Notes: generated by a model from the letters alone, not told the origin. 64,000 bases of DNA from Akebia trifoliata (GCA_017979445.1 CM030705.1:15765040-15829039); one strand, 5' to 3'; counted from the stretch's first letter, positions 1 to 11,270 are shown. Numbers and translations: made by a program.

Positions 1-241
1 CAACGTAGATGGCACTACTGTGGAAGCGCTCCTCCAGAGTCGTTTGACTTCTTTTGAGAGAATATCGAGAGTATTGAAATCGAGAGAGAATGGGATATAG
101 AGGTGGAAGAAAGACACCGTAGTGGCTACTAGAGGTCATACATGGCCGTTGGACTGAGAAAAAAAAGAGGTCGGGAGTATGAGGTAGAGGATGGTTCTTA
201 AGTTGCTATGGGATGTAAAAAAAAGAAATGAAGATGGTACT
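1..241. repeat. Left piece of an old LTR-like sequence, target of the gypsy insertion
   Basis: No coding region is seen. It ends in GTACT (237-241), repeated at 16693-16697 on the far side of the gypsy element, so this stretch was once continuous with 16698 onward. That joined sequence, purine-rich with many GAGAG runs and no ORF, looks like part of the LTR continuing at 16698-18268 and 41451-41560. The left end of that LTR lies outside the window. LTR identity is inference. Confidence 0.4.
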
Positions 242-719
242 TGTAGATGCATTTTTTTGCTCTACCTCAAGATCTCCCTTGAAAGATCTTACCTAGGTGG
301 GCGGCCTGCAACAAGACCACTCTGCCAATCAAGTTAGAATTAGTGCTGAGTTAGTAAAGAGTTTACAGAAAAGATTTTTTTTCTAACCCTTGACATGAGC
401 TGCAACTTGGTATTTATAAGGGTCTTGATTGATGGATTTCCCAAGATATCCTCAGTGATTTTTCTCAGAGTTATTGCACATGTTCTCTGACCTGACAACT
501 GCAGGAGTTGCTATACTGCCCTTACAGGTCTGGGGCAGCTGCAACCGATCTGTCAGGTTGTGAGTTGTCGCACCTGTCCTATCAGTGATAGCGTTGTCGC
601 ACTTGTCACATTAGCCTCAAGTGATCCGACCTGTATTTCACATCAGACATAACTTGGTGGGTTAGTAATTATTTCTCTTGGTTGCCACATGTCAATAGCT
701 ACGAGAATTACCTTCTATA
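242..719 (-). repeat. 3' LTR of the TAT gypsy element
   Basis: Aligns over its whole length with 16215-16692; both copies are 478 bp. On the plus strand it begins TGTAGATGCA. The inner border abuts a pyrimidine run (723-731) that is a polypurine tract on the minus strand. The outer end on the minus strand starts TA rather than TG, a small deviation from the usual TG...CA. Scattered substitutions between the two LTRs show the insertion is not recent. Confidence 0.92.
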
Positions 720-722
720 ATA

Positions 723-731
723 CCCTCTCTC
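723..731 (-). other. Polypurine tract of the TAT gypsy element
   Basis: Plus-strand CCCTCTCTC reads GAGAGAGGG on the minus strand, three bases before the 3' LTR. Position and composition fit the plus-strand DNA primer of an LTR retrotransposon. Confidence 0.7.
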
Positions 732-839
732 GAGGGTTTGGATTTATATCCGAGGCCCTGAGATACGAAAAATTTACATGTGGCAGACGTCAATTGGGTA
801 TGGGTTTTTCCTGGCTCATTAATTGCATTAACTTTTGAC

Positions 840-1233
840 GTCTGATAGTACATTTTTCGAGGACGATGGATGATATAATTGCCTTTGTGATGTGTGCTCC
901 CAATTTTTTATTTGAGTGGCACAATTATGCACCGCCTACATGTGGCACTCTATGATTGGTTGATAACGTACACGTGTTTGAGGTTTTTCAAGCCTATATA
1001 TACCCCATTCCCTATTCCCTTTCATTTTTCATTTTACCTTTTGGTTTCTATGTTATTTTTGCTTTCTCTCGTTCTATCTATGTTCTTGTATGTCCTTTCA
1101 AGTTCGGCCCCAGCGAAGGCACTACGAGTTCTTCAAGTTTTTCCATGGTCTCGATGATTTCTTCAAAGGTTAGAGGTTAAGGCCCCCTCCCCTCTCTCTT
1201 AAAACCTTTTTTTTTTGCTTTTTAGCCTTCGCT
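840..1233 (+). promoter_or_regulatory. Putative promoter and leader of the antisense gene
   Basis: A TATA-like run (CCTATATATACCCC, about 992-1005) is followed by a pyrimidine-rich stretch and, roughly 230 bp further on, by the ATG at 1234. The stretch lies inside the gypsy element but points away from its own LTR promoter, as expected for a separately transcribed antisense gene. Promoter activity is inference. Confidence 0.45.
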
Positions 1234-1760
1234 ATGGCCAATGGGAAGTCTTGTTCCCTTGTTCGCCCTCTACTAGATGTAGTCAAGGGTACTTTTGTTA
1301 TCCCTGAGAATGTGGGTATATCCTACACTTATGAACCTTCAACATCCCAAGATTTCTCCCTAGGCACCACCGTGGTACATTGGGGACAACTCAAAGCAGA
1401 CCTCCGAGTTCCTTTAAGTAAGTTAAGTCAAGAGGTCCTGAACTTTTATCAGAGGGCCCTCGGCTAAATGAGTGGGAACTTCTTCCGCTTGATTCACGCT
1501 TTAGAACAAATGAATAAACCATTGGAAGAAGGCCTCCAACTTGGGCTTTCTGACATCATGGCACAGTTTGCCTTGAAGAGGTGCCCAAACAGGTAAGGCT
1601 TCTTTTACCTTTCAAAGAGGAGTGAGAAGCTATCATTGATCGAGCTCCTCGACTCGAATAAGGAATGGTTCTTGTTTCCGATTGAGTTAACTAGTTGGTA
1701 GGAAAGTGCTCCAGGGGACGAGCTTCCCCCTCTTGCCCTCTACTCCTTCAATCACCAAGG
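1234..1760 (+). pseudogene. Antisense ORF of the TAT element, first exon (gypsy-type 'putative transposon' domain)
   Basis: From the ATG at 1234 the frame reads a segment ending VPLSKLSQEVLNFYQRALG, then a TAA. The same frame continues with LEQMNKPLEEGLQLGLSDI and FALKRCPN, then after another stop with GFFYLSKRSEKLSLIELL and KEWFLFP. This order matches what I know of the plant family annotated as 'putative gypsy type transposon' (PF04195), encoded antisense in TAT elements. A GTGGGT donor at about 1760 and an AG acceptor at about 1866 suggest an intron. At least two stops make this copy non-functional. The native function of the family is unknown. Confidence 0.6.
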
Positions 1761-1865
1761 TGGGTACACCTTCTTTTCCTTCTTCTCGCTTCCCTTTGAC
1801 TAATGAGTTTCATCTCTCATCCATTTTTTTTTATATATTTTAACTTCTCATTCTCTAATGTTGCA

Positions 1866-2110
1866 GACCCGAGAAAAGACATTAGCGTAGGGGATTCGAT
1901 TGTTATTACCCACCTTCTGTCTAATCCAACATTGTACCACTATGCCACTGAACCCTTTCTCCCCTCCAACCGACGTTGACCCCCAACCTTTAGGCGAAGA
2001 AGACATGGCCCTACGTTCAAACTGTCCAGCCCCCACCACGGACTCCAACTCTGATGCTCTATTTGGAAAAGTTGTATGTAAAGTTGCTGATGCTGAGAGA
2101 AAGTTGTTGT
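1866..2110 (+). pseudogene. Antisense ORF, second exon before the interrupting repeats
   Basis: After a TGTTGCAG acceptor the sequence contains a proline-rich open stretch (MPLNPFSPPTDVDPQPLG, then SNCPAPTTDSNSDALFG) typical of the linker of such antisense proteins. After about 2110 the composition turns abruptly AT-rich and PIF/Harbinger coding sequence follows on the other strand; the gene resumes near 8029. The exact junction is not resolved. Confidence 0.4.
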
Positions 2111-2439
2111 TGCTGTTACTAAAGCAACTTGCTGAATTAAATATATTATTTAGTAACATACTGTCTAATTGTGTTGTTAAGATGTTGAAGTGTTTGGTAA
2201 TCTGTTGTCTAAAAATTGCTGGATGAAATTAAAAATAATATTAAAAAATATATATTATTTATCTGATATAAGTAATAATATTTTAATAATAAATATAAAC
2301 ATAGGATTTAATATTAAAAAATAAAAATAAAAATTCAATTTCATTTTTTCTGTACTAACATATTTAATGTTTATCAAATAAATAATAATTAATTAAATAA
2401 AATTTTACATCAATTATAAATTTGTTGAGCAATTTCATC

Positions 2440-3700
2440 TCGTATAATATTCATGTCAGCAACCAATTCATCATCAAATTCATTTGGTGTCGTCTTAGAT
2501 GCGCCTCCTCTATCAATGTCAACATTTTCATCTTCATATTATGTAAACCAACTATCAATAACTGATTGTTGTTGGATGAACTTATGTAAAGTCATGAACA
2601 CGCATATAATACGTATTTAAGTCACAGAAGAGTATGAAGCCATCTGTTTTAAAACGGGAATCGTTTATTCAGTATACCGAAACAATGCTCAATAACGTTT
2701 CTACACGAAGAGTGATAATAATTGAACCACTTCACCTTCGTTCTTGGCTCATTTTCTCTACGAAAATCATGAATGTGATATCATGTATTACGATATGGTA
2801 CAAGATATCCTCGCATATTTTGGTAACTCGCATCAACCATGTAATATTTTCCTAAAACAATTAAGATATTTTTTTTTTCAGTAAATTTAAATTACCTTAA
2901 TGGATATAAAAAATATTAAAAATAAGAAAATAAAATAACGTTTTATTACCAGCAGAAGAATGTGGGAAATTCAAACTCGGATCGCTAAGCGCAGATTGAA
3001 AGACTCGCCAATCGTGTGCCGAACCTTCCTATCCAGCCAAAACAAAAGTGAACTGCATGTCAAATAAACAAATAACCAAGACATTTTGTATGCATTCGAT
3101 TTTTCTTCTTAATTGAAATGGTATTTATTTGTCAAATGGTATAACTGCAGGTATATGAGTCTCATCAATTGCACCAACGCAATCCTATTGCATTTAAAAA
3201 TAAACATTAAACAATTATTATGTTATTAATTATATTAATTCAAATATTACATAATTAATTACCTTAAACCATGGAAAATATCGTCGATCTGCTAATATTT
3301 TTGGTGGTGTGACGTTCAAGTTAGGTATTTTTATTAAGTCATGGCAAAACTATATAATACTTACAATACGTGATGAAAATATCGACTTATCGTTTCACCA
3401 GAATGTTAGAATCTATCATGATTATTTCTATTCCTAATATTATGCCCAATTGTATATAAAAAATTATAATTTATTATTCAACTCTCATCACTCTACTATC
3501 TTGAAGTAATCCTCTATCTCTCATAAAATAAATAATCTATTGAAGACATACTTATCCATACGAAAATTGTCATAACAAGGCACTGGGTTGTCTAAATCAA
3601 GTATTTCTCTAACATATTAATCACCAGAAAGTAGTGAAATTCGATATGGTTGCTTCATGCGTCGATTCCTTATACAGTAATAATGTCACAATAAAATAAA
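2440..3700 (-). pseudogene. PIF/Harbinger DDE transposase, broken
   Basis: Minus-strand translation in several frames gives the family signatures in order: YVREILDLDNP and FRMDKYVFNRLF near the N-terminus, then HSGETISRYFHHVL, then DCVGAIDETHIPAVIP with the first catalytic Asp, then KYYMVDASYQNMRGYLVPYR with the second Asp, then NVIEHCFGILNKRFPF with the catalytic Glu. The DDE triad is thus still visible, but stops and frameshifts separate the pieces. In the family this enzyme cuts and pastes the element with its Myb-like partner. Confidence 0.75.
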
Positions 3701-4015
3701 AAAGAAAATTTTCTTCTTTGTGCCATCATCCATCTGTTATTGCATATATGCAAATCAAATGATTATAAACATATAACAATTCAAAATCATCTAATCATAT
3801 AGAGTTTAAATGAAAAATAAAAAAGTTAAACACAAATATTTGTACCAACTATAATGTAAAACTATTAAGTAAAAAATAAATTTAAGAATTTAATAATCTA
3901 AAATAATGTTTTCTAACAACTATGATAATAAAAAAATAATTAATATTACTATTCTATTATAGCATTTAATAGAATTTGTAATCATAAATCTACCCTATTC
4001 TCATAAGATTGTCCC

Positions 4016-5030
4016 TTACGAGATCTCATTAGCCTCTTCAAACTTCATTTTAATCCACTCTGATGCAGACATATGGTCAATATCCATCAATCCAATAAAA
4101 ATCTCTCTGCTAGAAGACTCTTTAAATAATTTGTCAACTAAAAACATCCATACTGGTCCGCATCGATCCATGTAATGGAAAGTACTTAACAGGTTGATGT
4201 ATGAGATAATAGAAGTGTCTTTCTTTGCGTTCTGCGTCATTTCTTATTTTTTCAAATTCGTCTCTATATTATCAGTCATCACACAAAGCATTCTATGAAT
4301 TTCAACATCGTCTATTTTTGCATTCTTTTTCACATTCACACTTGTGGTAAAAAATGAGTCAAACTCACTCGATCTCTTATGATGTCTTGTAGGCATCTTT
4401 TCAATAGATTTTTCAACTAGATCAATTGAAGTATTTGGTGTTGACCTTTCATTTACATTATCAATATCTATATCAAAATCATTAAGAGAAACACGACTAT
4501 CTTGCATGATTGAAGAAGACGTCTTGTTTGGGGTCATACAATATTTTTCAGTTGGAACGATCCCACCAAATGTTTAGTCTAGTTCATCTTCGTACTCTAG
4601 TACCTTATATCGAAATTAATTGGAATGCTTATTTAACTGATAAAAGATATAAAACATAATTAGAAAAAAAATTAACTGACTCATTTAACTTCAATTATCA
4701 TATGAAAAAAAATATCAAAACATATGACTTCCATTATTCATCAGTTGCTTCAAAGGATCTCGTATTCACATCCCATTCTAATATAGATTTCATCCTAAGA
4801 TTATTCATGCTTTTCATCTATCCTTCACGTAATCCCATGATGCTTGTATTGAACTTTGGTGTAAGATTTTTTTGACTTTTCTTTAAATATAGTTATAAAA
4901 TAATCATGTCATTTTGAGGTTAGACCCCCTCATCCTTTACCATACTTTTGAGCTGCTTCAATATAACATTCCACCCAAATTTTATGTATTGTTGAATCCC
5001 AATCTGCCTTTACTGATTGTTGACTAGACA
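4016..5030 (-). pseudogene. PIF/Harbinger ORF1, Myb/SANT-like protein, broken
   Basis: The N-terminal part (about 5030-4740, minus) reads SVKADWDSTIHKIWVECYIE and later FKEKSKKSYTKVQYKHH, typical of the Myb/SANT-like domain of plant PIF-associated proteins. The C-terminal part (two open pieces, 4244-4537 and 4016-4240, separated by one stop) reads MFLVDKLFKESSSREIFIGL then MDIDHMSASEWIKMKFEEAN, another shared motif of these proteins. The partner of the transposase lies just downstream on the same strand. Stops show it is dead. Confidence 0.65.
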
Positions 5031-5060
5031 TTATTTTGACAAAAACTATAAAAGTAAAAT

Positions 5061-5407
5061 TTAAATTAAACAAAAATTAAGAAAAAGAAAATAATAGATT
5101 AATCCACACACAAATTTGTCTATGCATCAACCTGACTAAGTTCTTCTTCAACTTACTTGTAGAAATGTCACCAAGCACTCTAATTAAAAAATTATTATAA
5201 GTTAAACATAGAATGAGTTTGCATTTTGTAGGACATGACTTTGAATTTTCATTCACATATGGAAATTGGATTAAAATTTAATTATCTGGATTAAAGGCTT
5301 AAATTTCTATCAAATAATTTAATATTTATGTCCACTTACAATATCAAATATGGATCAAAGATGTATCTTTTAACTTCTTTGCAAGTTTTCTGTATTGTTA
5401 TGTTCTA
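5061..5407. other. AT-rich stretch without recognisable gene
   Basis: Lies between the PIF/Harbinger ORF1 and a tandem array. No ORF, terminal repeat or RNA gene was recognised. Confidence 0.5.
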
Positions 5408-5990
5408 GTTTCTTTATTTATTATTAAGGTTTGCCTTTAATTACAATCTCAACAGAATAAAATATTATAGCACTCATTCAAACAATTTCAATAGTTTTTT
5501 ACAATTAAAAAAAAGATTCATATAAAATCTTAAATCTAAAACAAAAGAATCTAAGGAAAAAAAATGAGAATTTCTATTAGCACCCCAACTTTTACTTATT
5601 CTCAACCATTCATCTATTTTCTTTATTTATTACTAAGATTTGCCTCTAATTACAATATTAATAGAATAAAATATTATAGCACTCATTCAAATAATTTTAA
5701 TAATTTTTTATAATTAAAAAAAATATTCATATAAAATCTTAAACCTAAAACAAAAAGAATCTAAGGAAAAAAATGAGAGTTTCTATTGGCACCCCAACTT
5801 TTACTTATTCTCAACCATTCACTTATTATCTTTATTTATTACTAAGATTTGTCTCTAATTACAATCTCAACATAATAAAATATTATAGCACTCAATCAAA
5901 TAATTTCAATAGTTTTTTACAATTAAAAAAAAAAGATTCATATAAAATCTTAAACCTAAAACAAAAGAATCTAAGAAAAAATAAATTGAC
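5408..5990. repeat. Three-copy tandem repeat, about 208-bp unit
   Basis: Three similar units start near 5411, 5617 and 5827. Each contains TTTATTTATTACTAAG, a block AATAAAATATTATAGCACTC and an A-rich block, and units are joined by TCTATTRGCACCCCAACTTT. The joining motif resembles TCTATTGCCACACCAACTTT at about 6136 and its inverted form near 7108, so the array may consist of repeated ends of a DNA element. The open frame at 5773-5994 lies in the repeats and is not a gene. Confidence 0.8.
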
Positions 5991-6129
5991 ATAATAACAT
6001 GATAACAAAATCCTAAAAACATATATATACACACTTAGATTTCTTAGGAAATATCTTCACATCTCAATGGTTTGTTGGACACTACAATTTTTCAAGAAAA
6101 ATTAAAGGATACGAAAGTGTTCACTTTTA

Positions 6130-7130
6130 AAAATAGAGATCTTCTATTGCCACACCAACTTTTATTAAGAAGAACGCAAGATAGATGCTAATTCTTATTG
6201 ATATCATAAGAATGGTAATGTTGTTAGTAAAAGTTGTCGAGACAATCGAGTCTCTTTAAAAATAACATTATTATTAGTTTTACACGCGCTTTGATAATGT
6301 CCATTAAACAAACGGTTGAGATGGGTGCATAGTCACAAAGATTTTCAGAAAATTGTAGTTCTAAACTAATTCCTAAAAAATAAGAACTCATTTGTGAAAA
6401 TTTTTAATCTCTCCACTTATCTCAACCACCTTTTAAAGGAGATCCCGGGCCTAGCAATGAATCAAAATTTTTTTCAATATCCAATCTAATCTGATAAATA
6501 TCCGAACCGTCATGTTAGATCCTTCTCAATCCAATGGTTGTAATGTTAAGGAAAAAAATATGTCACACCCACGTTTACTAAATGCACAATAATTCACATT
6601 GTTACTATTAAATTTCATCATTATCTCCAAATCTATAAGAAAATGACAGAACCATCAAATTGGATAAGAAAATAACAAATTGTGAAATACGTTTTGATTT
6701 GTTGATTATTAGGATGAGCTTCAATCATTATTTATTTCCAACTATAATTGGACTCTACTGCAAAACGTTTTTTAAAATTTTAAAAGATAATATTTATTTA
6801 ATCCCTTTAAAAGCATTTCAATGCATCTTATTTTATATTTTTTTTATTTAAAAAAATAGAAAAAAAATCTAGGAAATAAGTATCTCAAATTGCTGCTTCA
6901 TCTCTATTTGTTGTCAAGCTAGTGAATAGTCTCTAGAAAAGTAAAAAGACTTTTAAGTAAAATAGAAGGAAAAATTACTTACCTTTTAAAACCATGAACT
7001 CAAATTATCAAAATTAACATTTTAAATTGTTGATCTCGATGTTTCATGTTAAAACGTTGGGATTGGTGATTGTTCAATGTCAATGATCAGAAAAAAGTTG
7101 GTGTAGTGTTAACAAAAGTTGGTGTGGCAA
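6130..7130. mobile_element. Candidate 1-kb element bounded by inverted repeats
   Basis: ATTGCCACACCAACTTTT at about 6138 is repeated inverted as AAAAGTTGGTGTGGCAAT at about 7108. The interior is AT-rich and non-coding. This looks like a non-autonomous DNA transposon. No convincing target-site duplication was seen, so the limits are uncertain. Confidence 0.4.
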
Positions 7131-8028
7131 TATAACTTTATTTGTTAACTCTGTTTCTATCACACAATTATTCTTTGGCTGTGGGAAAACATTGTTGTCT
7201 TTAGGGTCTCATGTTTGATTCAGATTCAGAGAGGTGTGTGGGTGAGTTCTGTGGGTGCTGTCGAGAGCCCAAAGGCTAGTTGAGTGCGATGAAGGTGGGT
7301 TCCATGGGTGAGTCGTGAGTGAGAGAGGGTGTTGAGAAAGTTGGCCATTAATGGATGGCTACAGTGTTGTTGTGCAACTGAGCGATTATTTGGTGTTAAG
7401 AGAGTTGGCCAATAATGGATGGTTGCGATGAAGGTATGTGAGTGATGAGTGATAAGACAAGGATGTTTGTGTGTTAATGGTGAATATGAGTGAATGAGGG
7501 AAATGAAGGTGTTGGGACGAAGAGAATGAGGGTGAGTTTGGGTTTGATTGAGCTATTGGAGAAGATGACAATGGTGTTGAGACTGAAGGTTTGTAGGTGA
7601 GTGAGCATTGAAATCGATTGGTGAATGGAGTGAAATTTCTGTCTTACTCTTTTTTTTTCCTCTTTTACTTCTAGAATCTCTGAAAATTTTTGATTGAGCT
7701 ATTGGAGAAGATGACAATGGATTGCTTAAAGCACGGACATTGAAAAAAAAAGTTGCCTACCTGAGAGAGTTGCAGTAATGTATAATTGATTATTAGATCA
7801 GAGCGAGAGAGATGACGCCAAATTGTTTACTCTATTTTTGTCGACCCGGTTGATTTTGCGGAGCCTCGTTGAAGTGTTGGTAGTCGAGAGAATCGACTAG
7901 TTTTGACGAAAGAGTCGACAATTAAAAAGAGTTCCAATCCATTCCAAACACTGAAGTTTCTAAAAATCAAGCGTGTTCAGATGAATTTGACCGTCATACG
8001 GCGTTTCCAAACGCAGTATAAGTAGAAC
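7131..8028. other. Non-coding stretch between nested repeats and the antisense gene
   Basis: GAG-rich sequence with a short imperfect duplication (GAGTTGGCCA-type words near 7340 and 7400). No gene is supported; the 61-codon minus-strand frame at 7386-7571 has no recognisable motif. At about 7812 GACGCCAAATTGTTTACTC resembles the PBS/LTR junction of the gypsy element, so an LTR scrap may be present. Confidence 0.35.
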
Positions 8029-8520
8029 GTGATGGAGGTGCCCCCAGCCAATCCCAAGGACGAAGAAGAAGATGAGGGTGAGGAGGACCACCAATGTCTC
8101 CTCAAAAGACTCAGAAGGGGATCTGATTCCCAACATCTAAAGATGCTTCTTCTTTCCGCCCACTCTCCACCTCCTTCCGTCGCAGTTGGCGCCAACTTGA
8201 ACCTTGCCGAGCCATCCTAAGCTTTGGCTTTGTCAGTTGGGACAGGTCAGTAGAGGGAAAATATCCATCTTCCCTCTCCATTGATGGTCAACCCAAAAGT
8301 GGGTAGCCAATCAGTTACAGACCACGACTCCACGCTATCCGACCCACAAATAAGGAGTGCAATCTTCGAGGCATCAACCCTCCCGATAGACTTGGCGATT
8401 ACAACCCAAGGCTTTTTTGGAGATCCAACTAAGTTTTTCAATGATACTTCACAAAATTTGATTGCGCTAAGACTTTCTTTCTTTGTGACTCCTCTTGTTT
8501 CACTTTCTTTAGGGTTCTAA
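8029..8520 (+). pseudogene. Antisense ORF, middle part (acidic linker and STLPIDLAITTQG block)
   Basis: Two open pieces lie in sequence: an acidic one (8029-8220, NPKDEEEDEGEEDHQCLLKR) and one reading STLPIDLAITTQGFFGDPTK (8281-8520). In the antisense proteins of TAT elements a block of this kind comes just before the coiled coil. A short intron probably separates this piece from 8593. A stop after 8220 breaks the frame. Confidence 0.5.
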
Positions 8521-8592
8521 TACTTCTTTTTAATAAATAATTTCATTAATATTCCGAGCTCTAATACTTGCCTAAATAAATTTCTTATTTAT

Positions 8593-9003
8593 ATGCAATA
8601 TGTCGACCTCCACAAAGCGAAAGGTCAGGCTAAAAAATTTCAATTGGAGAGGGATGCTGCTGCGGTGAATTTCTTAAAGCTCCAAGCAAGCTTGGACAAC
8701 GCACTATCCGAGCTGGAACAAAATAAAGAAGGACTAGCATTGATAGAGGGGGAAATTGCCTTTCTTAAGAAGCTTCTAGAGGTCAAGGACATGGAGAAGG
8801 TGCTCGAAGAGCAGTTGGCTTCCCTCCAAGCTCAGCTTGATGCCTCAGAAACTGCTTGGGAGAGGGCATACAATAAGTACAATGCTAAGGTTAAAAAGGC
8901 CAAGACATCTGGGAAGCGCAATGCAGCTGCCCCTTCCGAACATGGAGTTGTGCAAGCTACCGAGCATACTCCTGATGATGCCAATACCGCTGCTGACGCA
9001 TGA
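8593..9003 (+). pseudogene. Antisense ORF, coiled-coil C-terminal part
   Basis: The 136 codons start MQYVDLHKAKGQAKKFQLER and continue as a long heptad-rich helix (residues about 1-100: EQNKEGLALIEGEIAFLKK, then EEQLASLQAQLDASETAWER) followed by a basic patch and an acidic tail. This matches the C-terminal coiled coil of plant proteins carrying the gypsy-type domain found at 1234. It is open throughout but depends on broken upstream exons, so no complete protein is expected. Confidence 0.6.
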
Positions 9004-9415
9004 TCTTTTGTATTTGTTTGTTTTCTTTTTTGCTTTCATTTTTGATTTTGTAACTTGTTCCCCATGTATGTAACTAAACCTTCTTATTAATGAAAGAGTA
9101 TGTTTTCGTGCCTGTCTTTTGTTTGCTACTTCCGTTCCTGAGGCAAATATAGTCGTCTCTAAAAGATTTCTCATAAGGATCTGATCGAATTGACTTAATC
9201 TGAGTACCCCGACTTAATTACTTTGACTCCTTTAATAAAGTATAAGTATCCCAAATTAATCACTTTATCTCAACTAATAATATTTTAGTACCTCGGCTTA
9301 CAGCTTCCTTGCGTCTAGTGAGGGAAGGCTTTTACTTTTCGAGCATGTGACTTGAAAGCTTTTTGTAGGAATTTGATAATAATGACTAATCAATCCCTCC
9401 CGTGTCCATCGTGGG
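9004..9415. other. Convergent gap between the antisense gene and pol
   Basis: Contains a T-rich tail and an AATGAAAG run (9090-9099) that could end antisense transcripts. No gene is seen. Confidence 0.35.
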
Positions 9416-9595
9416 GGCCAAGCCTTTTCGCTATACCAACCCCTTGGTTGGGCTCAACACTTGTAAAGGGCCAAGGCCTTTGCTTTACCAACCCCTCGGT
9501 TGGGCTCGGTACTTGTAAAGGGTTAAGGCTTTCCACTATACTAACCCCTTGGTTGGGTTCGGCATCTGTAAAGGGCCAAGGCTTTGCTTGAATGA
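9416..9595. repeat. Minisatellite downstream of pol, about 52-53-bp unit, 3.4 copies
   Basis: Units start near 9416, 9470, 9522 and 9575 with GGCCAAGGCYTT. Each contains an ACCAACCCCTTGGTTGGG palindrome and ends TTGTAAAG. It sits between the end of pol (minus) and the antisense gene, the variable part of TAT elements. The unit palindrome could form a small hairpin. Confidence 0.85.
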
Positions 9596-9619
9596 CAAAA
9601 CGCAATAGAGTTTGGAGAT

Positions 9620-10386
9620 AAACGCTTCATTGATAATATTTTTTTAGGTTGAAAGCATTCCATGATGTTGGGATTACATCTCTTGTCATTATTTCCAAAT
9701 GATACACTTCCGTTTCTCCGACTTGATAAATAATGTACGGTCCTTCCTAATTGGCTCCAAGCTTCCCATCATTGAGTTTCTTTGTGTTGGCAAACACTTT
9801 TCCTAAAATCATATCTTCGACCTTGAACTCTCTTCTTCTCACCTTTCTATCGTACGGCCTCTTCAGTTGTTGTTGATACTATGAAAGTCTCTCTGCTACT
9901 CCCTCTCGAGTTTTGTCCAGTTAGTCCAAGTTCTGTGCTATCATTTCTTCATTCATACTTGTCTCTGCGACTTGTGTCCTGACGGTAAGGACTTGTATCT
10001 CGGTAGGGATGACGGCTTTTGTCCCATATGCTAACGCAAATGGTATCAGTTCGGTGGCTCTCCTCGATGTCGTTTGGTATGTCCACAACACACTATGTAG
10101 CTCTTCCATCTATCTTCTCTTGTGCTCAGCTAATCTTTTCTTCAAGTTGTCGAGGTTAGTTTTATTAGAAGCTTCTTCCTATCCATTACCCTGTGGATAC
10201 CTGGGAGATGACTGGAGCGAATGGATACCATACTCTTGGTAGTACTGCACTCGGTTTCCTTTGAACTGTGTCCCGTTGTTTGAAATTAGTGCCTAAGAGA
10301 TGCCAAAGTATGTTATGATGTGTTCCTAGGTAAGCTTGATGACTTCTTCCTCTCTGATCTGAGTGAGGGGGGTAGCTTCTACCCAT
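9620..10386 (-). pseudogene. TAT gypsy integrase and C-terminal end of pol, broken
   Basis: Minus-strand pieces: HSVLWTYQTTSRRATELIPF followed by ALAYGTKAVIPTEIQVL (10109-9921), the conserved end of the gypsy integrase core, and further on RPYDRKVRRREFKVEDMIL and GKLGANWEGPYIIYQ of the integrase C-terminal region. A piece upstream (10386-10186) belongs to the core in a shifted frame. In the family the enzyme inserts the cDNA into the genome. Several frames are needed to follow it, so it is inactive. Confidence 0.75.
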
Positions 10387-10459
10387 TTGGTGAAGTAGTC
10401 TGTGGCCACCAAGATAAAAAGTTTACCCCATTTTCCACGAGGCAAGGGTCCAACGATGT

Positions 10460-11270
10460 TTATTCCCCAAATGGAGAATGTTTGTTGCACTGATTTGCGA
10501 CTAGTTGAGAATCGGTAAATACTGCAAGCCTATCGATCTTAAGGTCTTTGGCCATTTTGAGTCTATTTATGTCGGCTTCATATTCTACCTCATTGTTAAA
10601 AGCCCCATACCCGAGCTTTAGCACTTTCTCAAGTCTGTCGTTGCTTAGGGTTACCAACACTATCCTAATTCTTGACCCATTAACAAACATCCTCCAACCT
10701 GCCTGTATGCTCTAGGCATCTGCCTCTTCAACAATTTCATCTTCCTCTTCCTTTTCTTCCTAGTTGTGATCTTCAATCGAGAAGTCCGCTAGGAAATCTG
10801 CCAATACTTGTTCCTTCAAAGTTGTTTACGCTTCGAACTGCAATTCATACTCCCTTAGAGTTATCGCCCATTTTTCCTTCGACTTGGATTTATCCGACCT
10901 ATACATCATATCTTTTAACGGGTGATCAGTTACTACCTAGATTCGGTAGGACAGAAAGTAAGGTTTGAGCTTGTGGGACGAGTAAACCAAATATAAGCCG
11001 ACCTTCTCAGTATCGGTGTACCTGACATATGACGGTCTAAGTGTCTTGCTGACATAATAAATAGGGTATTCTCACCCAAAGTCCACCTTAAATAGCACCG
11101 ATCTTAGAAACATCGCAGTGGTCGCTAAATAGATTCCTAGCTCTTCTCCTTCTTCTAGTGTACTGAGAATGGGTGTCTGTCCCAAGTATTTTTTCAAGTT
11201 ATTAAAAGCTGTCTTACACTTTTCATTCCACGCAAATCCCCTACCCTTCTTCAGTAAATTGAACAACGAT
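10460..11270 (-). pseudogene. TAT gypsy RNase H region, broken
   Basis: The piece at 10690-10460 reads FNNEVEYEADINRLKMAKDL then DRLAVFTDSQLVANQ, the typical second half of the gypsy RNase H domain that degrades template RNA. The piece at 11266-11072 (FNLLKKGRGFAWNEKCKTAF) is the RT-RNase H connection. Between them the frame is broken several times. Confidence 0.75.

Larger units (their letters stand above)
2200..5060 (-). mobile_element. PIF/Harbinger DNA transposon, degenerate, nested in the antisense gene
   Basis: Both genes of a PIF/Harbinger element are recognisable on the minus strand and in the usual order: a Myb/SANT-like ORF1 (about 5030-4016) upstream of a DDE transposase (about 3700-2440). 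The region is much more AT-rich than the flanking gypsy element. I could not find terminal inverted repeats or a 3-bp TSD, so the limits given are approximate. Confidence 0.7.

Noticed and set aside
1848..2226. Overlapping frames on both strands (103 and 108 codons)
   Set aside because: Only the plus-strand part up to about 2110 fits the antisense gene; the rest runs into AT-rich inserted sequence.
8845..9174. 109-codon minus-strand frame opposite the coiled coil
   Set aside because: Shadow of the plus-strand heptad region; the plus strand has the recognisable family sequence.
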